From positions 62,001 through 126,000 of the forward strand of contig NZ_FMZF01000007.1 of NCBI RefSeq assembly GCF_900102745.1: 64,000 nt of DNA, in the 5' to 3' direction. Of the stretch, positions 27,986-39,809 are shown in pieces (position 1 is the stretch's first letter; each line of letters opens with the position of its first letter). Below the pieces are notes generated by a model. The model made no database searches and was not told the origin of the DNA. It saw only the letters and a list, made by a program, of their open reading frames with translations. A program made the position numbers and the translations under genes. This stretch comes from Geodermatophilus telluris (lineage in GTDB: Bacteria > Actinomycetota > Actinomycetes > Mycobacteriales > Geodermatophilaceae).

Positions 27986-29503
27986 CTACGCGGCGCGCTT
28001 GGTCGCCGCCCGCTCGTCGCCGCCCTCGAGCGCCTCGGCCGCGCGGCAGATGTTGCGGATCATGCTGCCGAAGACGATCCCGTGGAACGGCGAGACGCTC
28101 CACCAGTACAGCTGCCCGGCCAGGCCCAGCGGGTGGAATGTCGCCTTCTGCCGCAGCCGGGTGCGCCCGGCGTCGCTCCGTTCCACGTGGAACTCGAGCC
28201 AGGCCAGCCCCGGCACCCGCATCTCCGCGCGCAGCCGCAGCAGCCGGGCCTCCTCCAGCTCCTCGACCCGCCACCAGTCGAGGGCGTCGCCCACGTAGAG
28301 GTCCCGGGGGTCGCGCCGGCCGCGCCGCAGCCCGACGCCGCCCACCGCGCGGTCCAGCCAGCCGCGCACCTCCCAGGCCAGCGGGAAGCTGTACCAGCCG
28401 GTCTCCCCGCCGATGCCCTCGACGACCCGCCACAGCGCGTCCGGCGAGGCGTCGGTCTCCCGGGTCCGCTCGTCGAGGTAGAGGCTGCCGCCGGCCCAGT
28501 CGGGGTCGCTGGGCAGCGGGTCCGACGGCGCCCCGGGCACCGAGGCGCCGGTCCACCGCGTGTCGACGGCGTTGTCGCGGACCTTGAGCACCGCCAGCCG
28601 CACCGCCTCGTCGAAGCCGAGCAGCCCCTCCGGGGGGTCGGGCACGTACCGCGCGATGTCGTGCTCGGAGCAGACGACGGTGTTGCGCAGCGACTCCACC
28701 AGCGGACGGGCGATCGAGGCGGGCACCGGGGTGATGACGCCGACCCAGTGGCTCGACAGCGACGCCGTGAAGATCGGCACCGGCAGGATCCGCCGCCGGG
28801 GCAGGCCGGTGACCTCCGCGTAGCGCTGCATCATCGTCGCGTAGTCCATGACGTCGGGACCGCCGATGTCGAAGCAGCGGTGCACGTCGGGCGGCAGCGT
28901 GGCGCAGCCGACGAGGTAGCGCAGCACGTCGCGGATCGCGATCGGCTGGATGCGGCTGTGCACCCAGCGCGGCGTCACCATCACCGGGAGCCGCTCGGTG
29001 AGGTAGCGCAGCATCTCGAACGAGACCGATCCCGAGCCGATGACCACCGCCGCCCGGAGCACGACCGTGGGCACGCCCGAGCCGAGCAGGACGCGCGCCA
29101 CCTCGGCCCGGCTGCGCAGGTGCGGGGAGAGCTCCTCGTCGTCCGGCTCGAGCCCGCCGAGGTAGACCAGCCGGCCCACGCCCGCCTCCCGCACCGCGCG
29201 CGCCACCACCTCGGCGGTCCTCCGGTCCTTCTCCTCGAACGACGGCCCGACCCCGAGCGAGTGGACGAGGTAGTAGGTGACGTCGACGCCCTCGCACGCG
29301 CGCCGGACCGCCTCGGGGTCGGTGGCGTCGCCCTCGGCGATCTCCACCCGGTCGCTCCACGGCACGTCGCGGAGCTTGCGCGGCGACCGGGTGAGCACCC
29401 GCACGCGGTGCCCGGCGGCCAGCAGTTCCGGGACGAGGCGCCCGCCGACGTAGCCGGTGGCGCCGGTGACCAGACAGGTGAGTGCACGCTCGGCGGGCTG
29501 CAT
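27986..29503 (-). CDS. SDR family oxidoreductase with DUF2867 domain
   Basis: A 505-residue two-domain protein. The N-terminal atypical NAD(P)-binding SDR domain (about 8-290) starts with LVTGATGYVGGRLVPELLAAG. The C-terminal DUF2867 domain (about 330-490, DALWRVVEGIGGETGWY and SPFHGIVFGSMIRNI) is a SRPBCC-like fold. This fusion is common in actinobacteria; its substrate is unknown. ATG 29503 is chosen because the SDR motif follows 12 residues later; the frame is open back to 29701 without conserved residues. A perfect parS palindrome lies inside it at 28180-28193. Confidence 0.85.
   Translation of the reverse strand: MQPAERALTCLVTGATGYVGGRLVPELLAAGHRVRVLTRSPRKLRDVPWSDRVEIAEGDATDPEAVRRACEGVDVTYYLVHSLGVGPSFEEKDRRTAEVVARAVREAGVGRLVYLGGLEPDDEELSPHLRSRAEVARVLLGSGVPTVVLRAAVVIGSGSVSFEMLRYLTERLPVMVTPRWVHSRIQPIAIRDVLRYLVGCATLPPDVHRCFDIGGPDVMDYATMMQRYAEVTGLPRRRILPVPIFTASLSSHWVGVITPVPASIARPLVESLRNTVVCSEHDIARYVPDPPEGLLGFDEAVRLAVLKVRDNAVDTRWTGASVPGAPSDPLPSDPDWAGGSLYLDERTRETDASPDALWRVVEGIGGETGWYSFPLAWEVRGWLDRAVGGVGLRRGRRDPRDLYVGDALDWWRVEELEEARLLRLRAEMRVPGLAWLEFHVERSDAGRTRLRQKATFHPLGLAGQLYWWSVSPFHGIVFGSMIRNICRAAEALEGGDERAATKRAA
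28180..28193. other. parS site 3, inside the SDR/DUF2867 gene
   Basis: GTTCCACGTGGAAC, identical to parS site 2, but within coding sequence (it reads through an FHVERS segment of the product). It is about 14.2 kb from the parA-proximal pair and on the other side of dnaA. Confidence 0.88.
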
Positions 29504-31815
<2,312 letters not shown>

Positions 31816-31816
31816 G

Positions 31817-31871
31817 CGAGGACCCCCTCGCCCCCCACGCCCGCCCGGCGTGGGAGCCGGCGAGGGGGCCG
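31817..31871 (+). repeat. Intergenic palindrome, family 1 copy C
   Basis: Lies immediately after the gyrB stop. Outer arms are CCCCCTCGCC with GGCGAGGGGG (31859-31868); inner arms CCCACGCC and GGCGTGGG pair perfectly around a CGCCC loop. It has the same architecture as the elements after trxB and dnaN. Confidence 0.75.
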
Positions 31872-31912
31872 GCCGTCCCCCTCCTGTGCCACCCACCAGA
31901 GAGACCTGACCA

Positions 31913-34381
31913 GTGACCGAGACACCAGCCCGCGACCGCGTCGAGGCGGTCGACCTCCAGCAGGAGATGCAGCGCAGCTACATCGACTACGCGATGAGCG
32001 TGATCGTGGGCCGTGCGCTGCCCGAGGTCCGCGACGGGCTCAAGCCGGTGCACCGGCGGGTCCTGTTCGCCATGTACGACCAGGGCTTCCGCCCCGACCG
32101 CGGATACGTCAAGTGCGCCCGCCCGGTCGCCGAGGTGATGGGCAACTACCACCCGCACGGCGACTCGGCGATCTACGACGCCCTCGTGCGGCTGGCCCAG
32201 CCCTGGTCGATGCGCTACCCGCTGATCGACGGCCAGGGGAACTTCGGCTCCCCGGGCAACGACCCGGCGGCGGCCATGCGCTACACCGAGTGCCGGCTGA
32301 CGCCGCTGGCCATGGAGATGCTCGCCGGCATCGACGAGGAGACCGTCGACTTCCAGGGCAACTACGACGGCCGCACCGAGGAGCCGGTCGTCCTGCCCTC
32401 GCGCATCCCGAACCTGCTGATCAACGGCTCCGCCGGCATTGCGGTCGGCATGGCCACCAACATGCCGCCGCACAACCTGCGGGAGGTGGCCGAGGCCGTC
32501 TTCTGGATGCTCGACCACCCGGACGCGGAGCCGGAGGAGGCCCTCACCGCGTGCATGGAGCGGATCAAGGGCCCCGACTTCCCCACGCACGGCCTGATCG
32601 TCGGCCGCGAGGGCATCGAGGACGCCTACCGCACCGGTCGCGGCTCGGTGCGCATGCGCGCCGTCGTCACGGTGGAGGAGGACTCCCGCGGGCGGGTGCA
32701 GCTCGTCGTCACCGAGCTGCCCTACCAGGTCAACCCGGACAACCTCGCCGAGGCGATCGCCGAGGGCGTGCGGGAGGGCCGCCTGCAGGGCATCAGCGAG
32801 ATCGCCGACGAGTCCAGCGACCGCGTCGGGCGCCGGCTGGTCATCACGCTGCGCCGGGACGCCGTGGCCAAGGTCGTGCTGAACAACCTCTACAAGCACA
32901 CCCAGCTGCAGACGTCCTTCGGCTGCAACATGCTCTCCATCGTCGACGGCGTGCCGCGCACGCTGCGGCTCGACGAGCTGGTGCGCAACTGGGTCCTGCA
33001 CCAGATCGAGGTCATCCAGCGGCGCACCCGCTACCGGCTGCGCAAGGCCGAGGAGCGCGCGCACATCCTGCGCGGCTACGCCAAGGCCCTCGACCAGCTC
33101 GACGCGGTCATCGCGCTCATCCGCAACAGCGAGTCCGCCGACGCCGCGCGCACCGGCCTGATGGAGCTGCTCGACGTCGACGAGATCCAGGCGGTCTCGA
33201 TCCTCGACCTGCAGCTGCGCCGGCTGGCGGCCCTCGAGCGGCAGCGGATCCTCGACGAGCTGGCCGAGATCGAGGCCCGCATCGCCGACCTCCAGGCCAT
33301 CCTCGAGTCCCCCGAGCGGCAGCGGCAGATCGTCCGCGACGAGCTCGCCGAGATCGTCGCGAAGTACGGCGACGACCGGCGCACGCAGTTCGTCGCCAAC
33401 GACGGCGACGTGTCGATGGAGGACCTCATCGCGGAGGAGGAGGTCGTCGTCACCATCACCCGCACCGGCTACGCCAAGCGGACCAAGAGCGACCTCTACC
33501 GCTCCCAGCGGCGCGGCGGCAAGGGCGTGATGGGCGCCCAGCTCAAGCAGGACGACCTCGTCGACCACTTCTTCGTGGGCTCCACCCACGACTGGATCCT
33601 GTTCTTCACGAACAAGGGCCGGGTCTACCGGGCCAAGGCCTACGAGCTGCCCGAGGCCAACCGCACCGCCCGCGGCGCGCACGTGGCCAACATCCTGGCC
33701 TTCCAGCCCGACGAGAAGATCGCCCAGGTCATGCAGATCAAGGACTACGGGGTGGCCCCGTACCTGGTCCTGGCCACGGCGAACGGGCAGGTGAAGAAGA
33801 CCCGGCTGGCCGACTTCGACTCCCCGCGCAGCGGCGGCGTCATCGCCATCAACCTGCGCGAGAGCGACGAGCTGGTCGGCGCCGCGCTCATCGACCCCGA
33901 GCAGGACCTGCTGCTGGTCACCCGCAAGGCGATGTCGATCCGGTTCAAGGCCGACGACGCCACGCTGCGGCCGATGGGCCGGGCCACCGAGGGCGTGCGC
34001 GGCATCTCGCTGAGCGCCGACGACCAGCTGCTGTCGATGATGGTCGTCGAGGAGGGCGTCGACGTCCTCGTGGCCACCGAGCGCGGCTTCGCCAAGCGCA
34101 CCGGCATCGAGAACTACCCGCCGCAGGGCCGCGGCGGCAAGGGCGTCCTCACCGCCGACCCCAAGGCGCGCAAGGGCAACCTGGTCGGCGCCCTGGCGGT
34201 GCGCCTGGGCGACGAGCTCTACGCGATCACCTCCGGCGGCGGCGTCATCCGGACCCCGGTCAACGGCGTGCGCCACAACAAGGACCGGGCCACCATGGGT
34301 GTCAAGCTCATGAACTTGCCCGAGGACGTGACGATCGTGGCGATCGCCCGGACGACGGACAACGACGAGCCCGCCGCCTAG
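31913..34381 (+). CDS. gyrA: DNA gyrase subunit A
   Basis: An 822-residue DNA cleavage/rejoining subunit. The catalytic Tyr124 is in [11 protein letters not shown]. The quinolone-determining region reads [13 protein letters not shown] with Ser85 and Asp89, the Ser/Asp pair typical of fluoroquinolone-susceptible enzymes (mycobacteria have Ala at the Ser position). The C-terminal beta-pinwheel carries the GyrA box QRRGGKG (in [13 protein letters not shown]) needed for DNA wrapping. GTG start behind AGAGAG, 97 bases after gyrB. Confidence 0.97.
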   Translation: MTETPARDRVEAVDLQQEMQRSYIDYAMSVIVGRALPEVRDGLKPVHRRVLFAMYDQGFRPDRGYVKCARPVAEVMGNYHPHGDSAIYDALVRLAQPWSMRYPLIDGQGNFGSPGNDPAAAMRYTECRLTPLAMEMLAGIDEETVDFQGNYDGRTEEPVVLPSRIPNLLINGSAGIAVGMATNMPPHNLREVAEAVFWMLDHPDAEPEEALTACMERIKGPDFPTHGLIVGREGIEDAYRTGRGSVRMRAVVTVEEDSRGRVQLVVTELPYQVNPDNLAEAIAEGVREGRLQGISEIADESSDRVGRRLVITLRRDAVAKVVLNNLYKHTQLQTSFGCNMLSIVDGVPRTLRLDELVRNWVLHQIEVIQRRTRYRLRKAEERAHILRGYAKALDQLDAVIALIRNSESADAARTGLMELLDVDEIQAVSILDLQLRRLAALERQRILDELAEIEARIADLQAILESPERQRQIVRDELAEIVAKYGDDRRTQFVANDGDVSMEDLIAEEEVVVTITRTGYAKRTKSDLYRSQRRGGKGVMGAQLKQDDLVDHFFVGSTHDWILFFTNKGRVYRAKAYELPEANRTARGAHVANILAFQPDEKIAQVMQIKDYGVAPYLVLATANGQVKKTRLADFDSPRSGGVIAINLRESDELVGAALIDPEQDLLLVTRKAMSIRFKADDATLRPMGRATEGVRGISLSADDQLLSMMVVEEGVDVLVATERGFAKRTGIENYPPQGRGGKGVLTADPKARKGNLVGALAVRLGDELYAITSGGGVIRTPVNGVRHNKDRATMGVKLMNLPEDVTIVAIARTTDNDEPAA

Positions 34382-34453
34382 GGTGAGGGTGGGAGCACGG
34401 TGGGTCGTGGCCGCGGGCCACGGCTCCCGCCGTCGCCCTGACGGGAACGACCG

Positions 34454-34495
34454 GCGCCCGGGCGCCCCCGGCTCCGCGCCGGGAGGCCCGGGCGC
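34454..34495 (+). terminator. Hairpin after gyrA
   Basis: GCGCCCGGGC (34454-34463) pairs with GCCCGGGCGC (34486-34495), with an inner CCCGGC/GCCGGG pair. It lies between gyrA and the DUF3566 gene and may terminate or attenuate readthrough. Confidence 0.6.
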
Positions 34496-34534
34496 GAGGA
34501 CGCGGCGAGGGCCGCAGGCGAACGGGAGACGAGC

Positions 34535-35326
34535 ATGAGCGACCGGCCGCAGGCGGTGCGCACGGGCACCCGCCCGGACGGCGCAGCGGGAGCGGACAGG
34601 ACGCCCGGCGCGGACCCGGCGTCCGCGGGCGGCCCGGCTGCCGGCGCCTCCGCGGCCGGCACCCCGGCGGCCGGTGGCCCGCCCACCGGCGCCTCGGCCG
34701 CGAGCGGGGGCACCGCGCCCGTCGCCACCACCGCCCCGCCCAGCGGCGGCGTGCCGCTCGGCAAGCCCGCCACCGGGCAGGCCCCGGCACAGGCGGTGGC
34801 ACCGGCTCCGGCGCAGGCGCCGGCCAGCGCGCCGCAGGGCGGGTCCTCCGGCACCACCCAGACGATCACCCCGGCGGCCGCCGCCGCGGCCCGCCCGCCG
34901 GCGGCCGCCCCCGGCCAGCAGCAGGCCGGCAGCGGCAAGGCACCCAAGCGCGGGCCCCGCGGGCCGCGCCGCGCCCGCCTGCAGCTGCGGCACATCGACA
35001 CCTGGTCGGCGCTGAAGATCTCGCTGGTCCTGTCGATCGCGATGTTCTTCATCTGGATGGTCGCCGTCGGGATCCTCTACGGCGTCCTCTCCGGGGTCGG
35101 CGTCTTCGACACCCTCAACGACCTCTTCGGCCAGCTGGGCACCGCCTCGGGCGGCGAGGGCGGCGGGGACGTCATCACGCCGGGGGTCGTCTTCGGCGGC
35201 GCGGCGGTCATCGGTGCGATCAACATCGTGCTGATGACGGCGCTGTGCACGGTCGCGGCGTTCATCTACAACCTCTGCGCCGACCTCGTCGGCGGCCTGG
35301 AGGTCACCCTCGCCGAGCGCGAGTGA
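34535..35326 (+). CDS. DUF3566 transmembrane protein
   Basis: A 263-residue protein, the positional equivalent of Rv0007. The first 145 or so residues are a disordered Ala/Gly/Pro/Thr-rich cytoplasmic part. The DUF3566 domain (about 148-263) starts with LQLRHIDTWSALK and has two long membrane helices (about 160-190 and 217-245). Function is not established. ATG start behind GGGAGACG. A hairpin follows the stop. Confidence 0.88.
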   Translation: MSDRPQAVRTGTRPDGAAGADRTPGADPASAGGPAAGASAAGTPAAGGPPTGASAASGGTAPVATTAPPSGGVPLGKPATGQAPAQAVAPAPAQAPASAPQGGSSGTTQTITPAAAAAARPPAAAPGQQQAGSGKAPKRGPRGPRRARLQLRHIDTWSALKISLVLSIAMFFIWMVAVGILYGVLSGVGVFDTLNDLFGQLGTASGGEGGGDVITPGVVFGGAAVIGAINIVLMTALCTVAAFIYNLCADLVGGLEVTLAERE

Positions 35327-35357
35327 GCCCCCGCCGGCCCCGCGGCCGGTGAGCGCA

Positions 35358-35398
35358 CGTCAGGCGCCCTCTCCGCACTCGGGAGGGGGCGCCTGACG
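35358..35398 (+). terminator. Hairpin after the DUF3566 gene
   Basis: CGTCAGGCGCCC (35358-35369) pairs with GGGCGCCTGACG (35387-35398) around a 17-base loop, between the DUF3566 gene and tRNA-Ile. Confidence 0.75.
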
Positions 35399-35450
35399 CG
35401 TCTCCGGGCCGGTGCGGCCACCCCCCTGCGGACGGCGGGACGCGGGCGGG

Positions 35451-35456
35451 TACGCT
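35451..35456 (+). promoter_or_regulatory. Candidate -10 of tRNA-Ile
   Basis: TACGCT lies 13 bases upstream of the mature tRNA-Ile 5' end. Confidence 0.5.
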
Positions 35457-35469
35457 TTCCCAGGTCCAC

Positions 35470-35543
35470 GGGCCTGTAGCTCAGGCGGTTAGAGCGCATC
35501 CCTGATAAGGATGAGGCCGGAGGTTCAAGTCCTCCCAGGCCCA
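35470..35543 (+). tRNA. ileT: tRNA-Ile (GAT)
   Basis: The acceptor stem GGGCCTG pairs with CAGGCCC. The anticodon arm CATCC-CTGATAA-GGATG gives anticodon GAT, and the T arm GGAGG-TTCAAGT-CCTCC is intact. CCA is not encoded. Same position as ileT near gyrA in mycobacteria. Confidence 0.97.
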
Positions 35544-35669
35544 CCCGTGACCCGGTGCCCCGGCCTCGGCCGGCGCCGGAGCGAGCACCACCGCACCACG
35601 GACCACGGCACCACGGACCACGGCGCGAGGGTCGTCGTCCGCGGCGCCGTCCACCCCGGGAGGTACCGC

Positions 35670-35822
35670 GTGTTCAAGAAGCTGGCCCTGGCCGCAGCCG
35701 CGGCGGGCGCCCTGGCGGCCCTGCGCCGGCGCTCCGGCGGAGCCGCGGCCAAGGGCGAGGCCGACCTGTGGCACGAGGCCACCAGCGGTCCGCAGGCCGT
35801 CAGCCGCCCCACCACCGGCTGA
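35670..35822 (+). CDS. DLW-39 family protein
   Basis: A 50-residue protein, too short for many gene callers. A hydrophobic Ala/Leu-rich N-terminal half (FKKLALAAAAAGALAAL) could anchor it in the membrane, and the family-defining DLW motif follows (EADLWHEAT). DLW-39 proteins are found between the Ile and Ala tRNA genes in actinobacteria, as here; function is unknown. GTG start with GGGAGG seven bases upstream. Confidence 0.85.
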   Translation: MFKKLALAAAAAGALAALRRRSGGAAAKGEADLWHEATSGPQAVSRPTTG

Positions 35823-35851
35823 CCCCGGCGCCCCGGCTCGGGGCGCCGCCG

Positions 35852-35924
35852 GGGACGTAGCTCAATTGGCAGAGCACCGCCTTTGCAAGGCGGGGGTTAG
35901 GGGTTCGATTCCCCTCGTCTCCAC
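35852..35924 (+). tRNA. alaT: tRNA-Ala (TGC)
   Basis: The acceptor stem GGGGACG pairs with CGTCTCC (one G-U). The anticodon loop TTTGCAA gives TGC, and the T arm GGGG-TTCGATT-CCCC is intact. CCA is not encoded. Confidence 0.97.
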
Positions 35925-35941
35925 CCTCCCCGCCGGCCGGG

Positions 35942-38236
35942 TCAGGCTGGCAGCGGCGTCGCCCGCCCCGCACGGGCCCGCAGCCAGCCGACCAGCTCCG
36001 CGGGCGGCAGCGGCCGGCTGAGGTGGTAGCCCTGCACCTGGTCGCAGCCGAGGTCGGCCAGCGCGTCCACGGTGGCCTGGTCCTCCGCCCCCTCGGCGAC
36101 CAGCTGCAGCCCCAGTGCGTGGGACAGCTGCAGCGTCGAGGTGACGATCGCCTGGTTGCGGGGGCTGTCGACCATCGTGCCGACGAACGCCCGGTCCAGC
36201 TTCAGCTCGGTGACCGGCAGCTCGGCGAGGTAGGCGAGGCTGGAGTAGCCGGTGCCGTAGTCGTCGATGGCGATGCCCACCCCGGCGTCCCGGAGCCGCC
36301 GCAGCACGCCCACCGCGCGCTCGCGGTCCTCCATGAGCAGGCTCTCGGTGACCTCCAGGACCAGCGCCGACGCCGGCAGACCGTGCACCCGCAGCCGTGA
36401 GGCGACCTCGTCGGGGAACCGCTCGTCGACCAGGTTCGAGGGGCTGACGTTGACGGCGACGTCCAGCGGGTGGCCGTCGTCGGCCCACGCCCGCGCCTGG
36501 GACAGCGCCAGGTCCAGCACCGCGACGGTCAGCTCGCCCATCAGTCCGGAGGACTCGGCGACGTCGATGAAGGCGTCGGGGTAGAGCAGCCCGCGCGTCG
36601 GGTGCTGCCAGCGCACCAGCGCCTCCACGCCGGCCACCGCGTCCCCGCCCAGGTGCAGCTTGGGCTGGTAGTGCAGCACCAGCTCACCCCGGCCGAACGC
36701 GGCCCGCAGCTGCTCGGCCAGCTCGAGGCGGTGCCGACCCTGGCCGTCGCGCGCCTCGTCGAAGACCGCGATCCCGGCCCGGTGCCGCTTGGCGGTGTAC
36801 ATCGCGAGGTCGGCCATCTGCAGCAGCTCCTCGGCGGAGCGGGCCTGCCCGGGGCCGACGGCGATGCCCAGGCTGGCGTCGACGGTCAGCTCCATGGAGC
36901 CGGAGCTGAACGGCTCCTGCAGCCGGGCCCGCAGCCGCCCGGCGAGGGCGAGGGCACCGTCGGCGTCGACGTCCCGGGCGACGACGACGAACTCGTCGCC
37001 GCCGAGCCGCGCCAGCACGTCGGTCGCCCGCAGGTCCGCGGCCAGCCGCGGGCCCACCTGGCGCAGCAGCGCGTCGCCGGCGGCGTGCCCGAGCGAGTCG
37101 TTGATCTCCTTGAACCGGTCGAGGTCCACCAGCAGCACGGCCACCTCCGCGCCGGCGGCCAGCTCGTCGTCCAGGTGCGCGAGCGCCTCGTAGACGCCGC
37201 GCCGGTTGACCAGCCCGGTGAGCTCGTCGGTGCGCGCCTGGCGGCGGCTGTCGGCCAGCGCGGCCACGTCGCGCACGGTCAGGGCGGTGCGCGCCAGCGC
37301 GGCCAGCACCGCGCCGAGGGCCAGCCACCCGGCCAGCGGCTCGCCGCCCGCGAGGTAGCCGTGCAGCAGCAGCGCCAGCGCGCCGAGCGCGCACGCCCCG
37401 GGCAGCAGCAGCGCCACCGTGCCGTCGGGGCGCCGCGCGGGCTCCGGGACGGCCCGCCGGCCGGCCGCGGCACCGAAGCAGGCGAAGGCGAGCGCCCAGC
37501 CAAGGTCCACCGGGCCGCCGTCGACGTAGGTGTCCGCGGCGAGCTGGAAGGCGTAGACGGTGTCGACGACGGCGAACAGGCCGACGCCGCCGCACAGCCA
37601 CCACCAGGCGCTGCCCGCCCCGCGGCCGGTGACCGCGATGCCGCCGGCGACGAGGGTCAGCAGCGCCAGGTCGGCCACCGGGTAGGCCAGGCCGACCAGC
37701 ACCACGGCGACGTCGCCGTCGGCGTGGCGGACGGCGGCACCCAGCGCGACCGCCGCGCCCAGTGCGGCCACGGTGAGGCCGACGACGAGCCCGTCGAGCC
37801 AGGTGCTGGCGGTCAGCCGGGACAGCCGCTCGCGCAGCATCCACAGCAGCGCGGTGTAGGCGCACGGGTAGAACAGCACCCAGCCGAGGTCCTGCCACGC
37901 CGGGTAGGGGACGACCTCCAGCTGCTGGTAGTGCAGCAGGTAGGCGAGGTTGCCCGCCTCGAAGGCGGTCATGCCGAGCCCGAAGGCGGTCCAGGCGCGG
38001 CGGTCGGTGGCCGAGCCGAGGGCCCGGCAGAACACGACGCCGATGACGGCGACCAGGAACACGTGCTGGCACCAGCCGTCGAGCACCGTGGAGATGCCCG
38101 TGGCGGAGCGCACGCCCGGCAGCAGGGACACCAGGTAGGGCGCGCCGGCGACGGCGGCGACCACCTGCAGCGCGCGGCGCAGGGCCGCGAGGGGGACCCC
38201 GGACGGGGTCGCGGGGGTGGTCTCGGAGTGGTGCAC
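35942..38236 (-). CDS. Membrane GGDEF-EAL (cyclic-di-GMP) protein
   Basis: About 764 residues. The N-terminal 320 or so form a sensor region of about eight membrane helices. A GGDEF domain (about 335-490, LGGDEF intact near 410) and an EAL domain (about 515-755, with EALVRW, EVTES, DDYGTGYSS and KLDRAFV) follow. Both signatures are complete, so it could make and break cyclic-di-GMP; which activity dominates cannot be told from sequence. GTG 38236 is preferred: the frame is open to 38395, but that would overlap the divergent ppiA start. The gene is an insertion relative to mycobacterial synteny. Confidence 0.88.
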   Translation of the reverse strand: MHHSETTPATPSGVPLAALRRALQVVAAVAGAPYLVSLLPGVRSATGISTVLDGWCQHVFLVAVIGVVFCRALGSATDRRAWTAFGLGMTAFEAGNLAYLLHYQQLEVVPYPAWQDLGWVLFYPCAYTALLWMLRERLSRLTASTWLDGLVVGLTVAALGAAVALGAAVRHADGDVAVVLVGLAYPVADLALLTLVAGGIAVTGRGAGSAWWWLCGGVGLFAVVDTVYAFQLAADTYVDGGPVDLGWALAFACFGAAAGRRAVPEPARRPDGTVALLLPGACALGALALLLHGYLAGGEPLAGWLALGAVLAALARTALTVRDVAALADSRRQARTDELTGLVNRRGVYEALAHLDDELAAGAEVAVLLVDLDRFKEINDSLGHAAGDALLRQVGPRLAADLRATDVLARLGGDEFVVVARDVDADGALALAGRLRARLQEPFSSGSMELTVDASLGIAVGPGQARSAEELLQMADLAMYTAKRHRAGIAVFDEARDGQGRHRLELAEQLRAAFGRGELVLHYQPKLHLGGDAVAGVEALVRWQHPTRGLLYPDAFIDVAESSGLMGELTVAVLDLALSQARAWADDGHPLDVAVNVSPSNLVDERFPDEVASRLRVHGLPASALVLEVTESLLMEDRERAVGVLRRLRDAGVGIAIDDYGTGYSSLAYLAELPVTELKLDRAFVGTMVDSPRNQAIVTSTLQLSHALGLQLVAEGAEDQATVDALADLGCDQVQGYHLSRPLPPAELVGWLRARAGRATPLPA

Positions 38237-38373
38237 GGGACCTGCATCGGCGTCCCCGCCCGGCTCGTGCAGCCGTCCCCGCCCGGCACCACCCCTCCGG
38301 GGGGCAACCGGCGGTGGCGGCTGCGCCGTCGTCCCGCGGGACCGTCCGCCGGGAGGGTGGGAGAGTGGGCGCC

Positions 38374-38907
38374 GTGACTGAAGCGACCCCCGCACGCCGT
38401 GCCGTGCTGCACACCAACCACGGCGACATCACCGTCGACCTGTTCCCCGACCACGCGCCCAAGACGGTGGCCAACTTCGCCGACCTGGCCGAGGGACGCC
38501 GCGAGTGGACGCACCCGCGCACCCGCGCGAAGACCACCGACCGCCTCTACGACGGCACCGTCTTCCACCGGATCATCGACGGCTTCATGATCCAGGGCGG
38601 CGACCCGCTCGGGCAGGGCATCGGCGGCCCCGGCTACCAGTTCGGCGACGAGATCCACCCCGAGCTGGCCTTCACCCGGCCCTACCTGCTCGCGATGGCC
38701 AACGCCGGCCCCGGCACCAACGGCTCGCAGTTCTTCATCACCGTCGCCGCCACCCCGTGGCTGACCGGCAAGCACACGATCTTCGGCGAGGTCGCCGACC
38801 AGGCCGGCCGCGAGGTCGTCGACCGGCTCAGCAAGGTGGCCACCGCCCGCGGCGACCGGCCGGTGGAGGACGTCGTCCTGCAGTCGGTCGAGGTGCAGCG
38901 CAGCTGA
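38374..38907 (+). CDS. ppiA: Peptidyl-prolyl cis-trans isomerase (cyclophilin)
   Basis: A 177-residue cytoplasmic cyclophilin with no signal peptide. Signature segments are FHRIIDGFMIQGGDP, NGSQFFITVAATPWLTGKH and TIFGEVADQ. The position matches ppiA (Rv0009). GTG start behind GGGAGAG. The rhomboid gene follows closely. Confidence 0.95.
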   Translation: MTEATPARRAVLHTNHGDITVDLFPDHAPKTVANFADLAEGRREWTHPRTRAKTTDRLYDGTVFHRIIDGFMIQGGDPLGQGIGGPGYQFGDEIHPELAFTRPYLLAMANAGPGTNGSQFFITVAATPWLTGKHTIFGEVADQAGREVVDRLSKVATARGDRPVEDVVLQSVEVQRS

Positions 38908-38951
38908 CCGCCTCGCCGTCCGACGGGGGCACCGGCGACGTCCCGGCGCCG

Positions 38952-39806
38952 GTGCCCCCGCCGGCCACCTGCTACCGCCACCCGGACCGGCCGACCGGCA
39001 TCCGCTGCACGCGCTGCGACCGGCCGATCTGCCCCGAGTGCATGGTCCCGGCCTCGGTCGGCTTCCAGTGCCCCGACGACGTCCGCGCGGGCCACGCCGG
39101 CGTGCGCGCGGCCCGGCCGGTCCCCCGCTGGACCGCCGCCCGCCGCCGCTTCGGCCCGGTCACCGCCGGCCTGGTGGCGGTCAACGTCGCGGTCTTCGTC
39201 GTCACGGCCGTCTCGGCGGTCTCGGTGGGCAACCCGCCGCTGGACAACTGGCGCTCGCCGGTGTTCGCCGAGTTCTCCCAGATCCCGGTGCAGGTCGTCC
39301 TCGGCGAGGACTGGCGGCTGCTCACGGGGGCGTTCCTGCACATCGGGATCACCCACCTGCTGCTCAACATGCTCAGCCTGCTGGTGTTCGGCCCCGAGCT
39401 CGAGCGCCGTCTCGGGTGGGCGCGCTACCTCGCGGTCTACCTGGTCTCCGCCCTGGGCGGCGCGGTGGCCATCCAGCTGTTCGGCGAGCCGGGCCGGGCC
39501 GTGGCCGGTGCCTCCGCGGCCCTGTACGGGCTCCTGGGCGCCCTGGGGGTGCTCATGCTGGCCGCCCGGCAGGACCTGCGCGGGCTGCTCACCCTGCTGG
39601 CCATCAACGTCGTCATCAGCTTCCTGCCCGGCGTCTCCCTGCTCGGCCACCTGGGCGGGCTGGTCGCCGGCGTCCTGGCCACCGGCCTGCTGGTGCTCAC
39701 CCGGCGCCGCGGCTGGGGGCAGGCGGCCGGGCTGGCGGCGCTGTCCGCCGTGCTGGTCGTCCTCGCGCTGGCCGTACCGACCCCGGTGGCCGTCCTCGGC
39801 CTGTAG
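38952..39806 (+). CDS. Rhomboid family intramembrane serine protease
   Basis: About 284 residues. An N-terminal zinc-binding segment (CYRHPDRPTGIRCTRC...CPEC) precedes six or seven membrane helices. The catalytic serine is in GASAALYG, its histidine in HLGGLVAG, and the first-loop HxxxN helix motif in HLLLNM. It would cleave membrane-protein substrates within the bilayer. No ATG/GTG lies between the ppiA stop and GTG 38952. A CTG overlapping that stop (CTGA at 38904-38907) with GAGGTG upstream is an alternative start adding about 16 residues. Confidence 0.88.
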   Translation: MPPPATCYRHPDRPTGIRCTRCDRPICPECMVPASVGFQCPDDVRAGHAGVRAARPVPRWTAARRRFGPVTAGLVAVNVAVFVVTAVSAVSVGNPPLDNWRSPVFAEFSQIPVQVVLGEDWRLLTGAFLHIGITHLLLNMLSLLVFGPELERRLGWARYLAVYLVSALGGAVAIQLFGEPGRAVAGASAALYGLLGALGVLMLAARQDLRGLLTLLAINVVISFLPGVSLLGHLGGLVAGVLATGLLVLTRRRGWGQAAGLAALSAVLVVLALAVPTPVAVLGL

Positions 39807-39809
39807 CCG

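Noticed and set aside
35950..36500. Out-of-frame minus-strand extension at the end of the GGDEF-EAL gene
   Set aside because: It is a shadow in another frame; the EAL domain reads intact to the stop at 35942.
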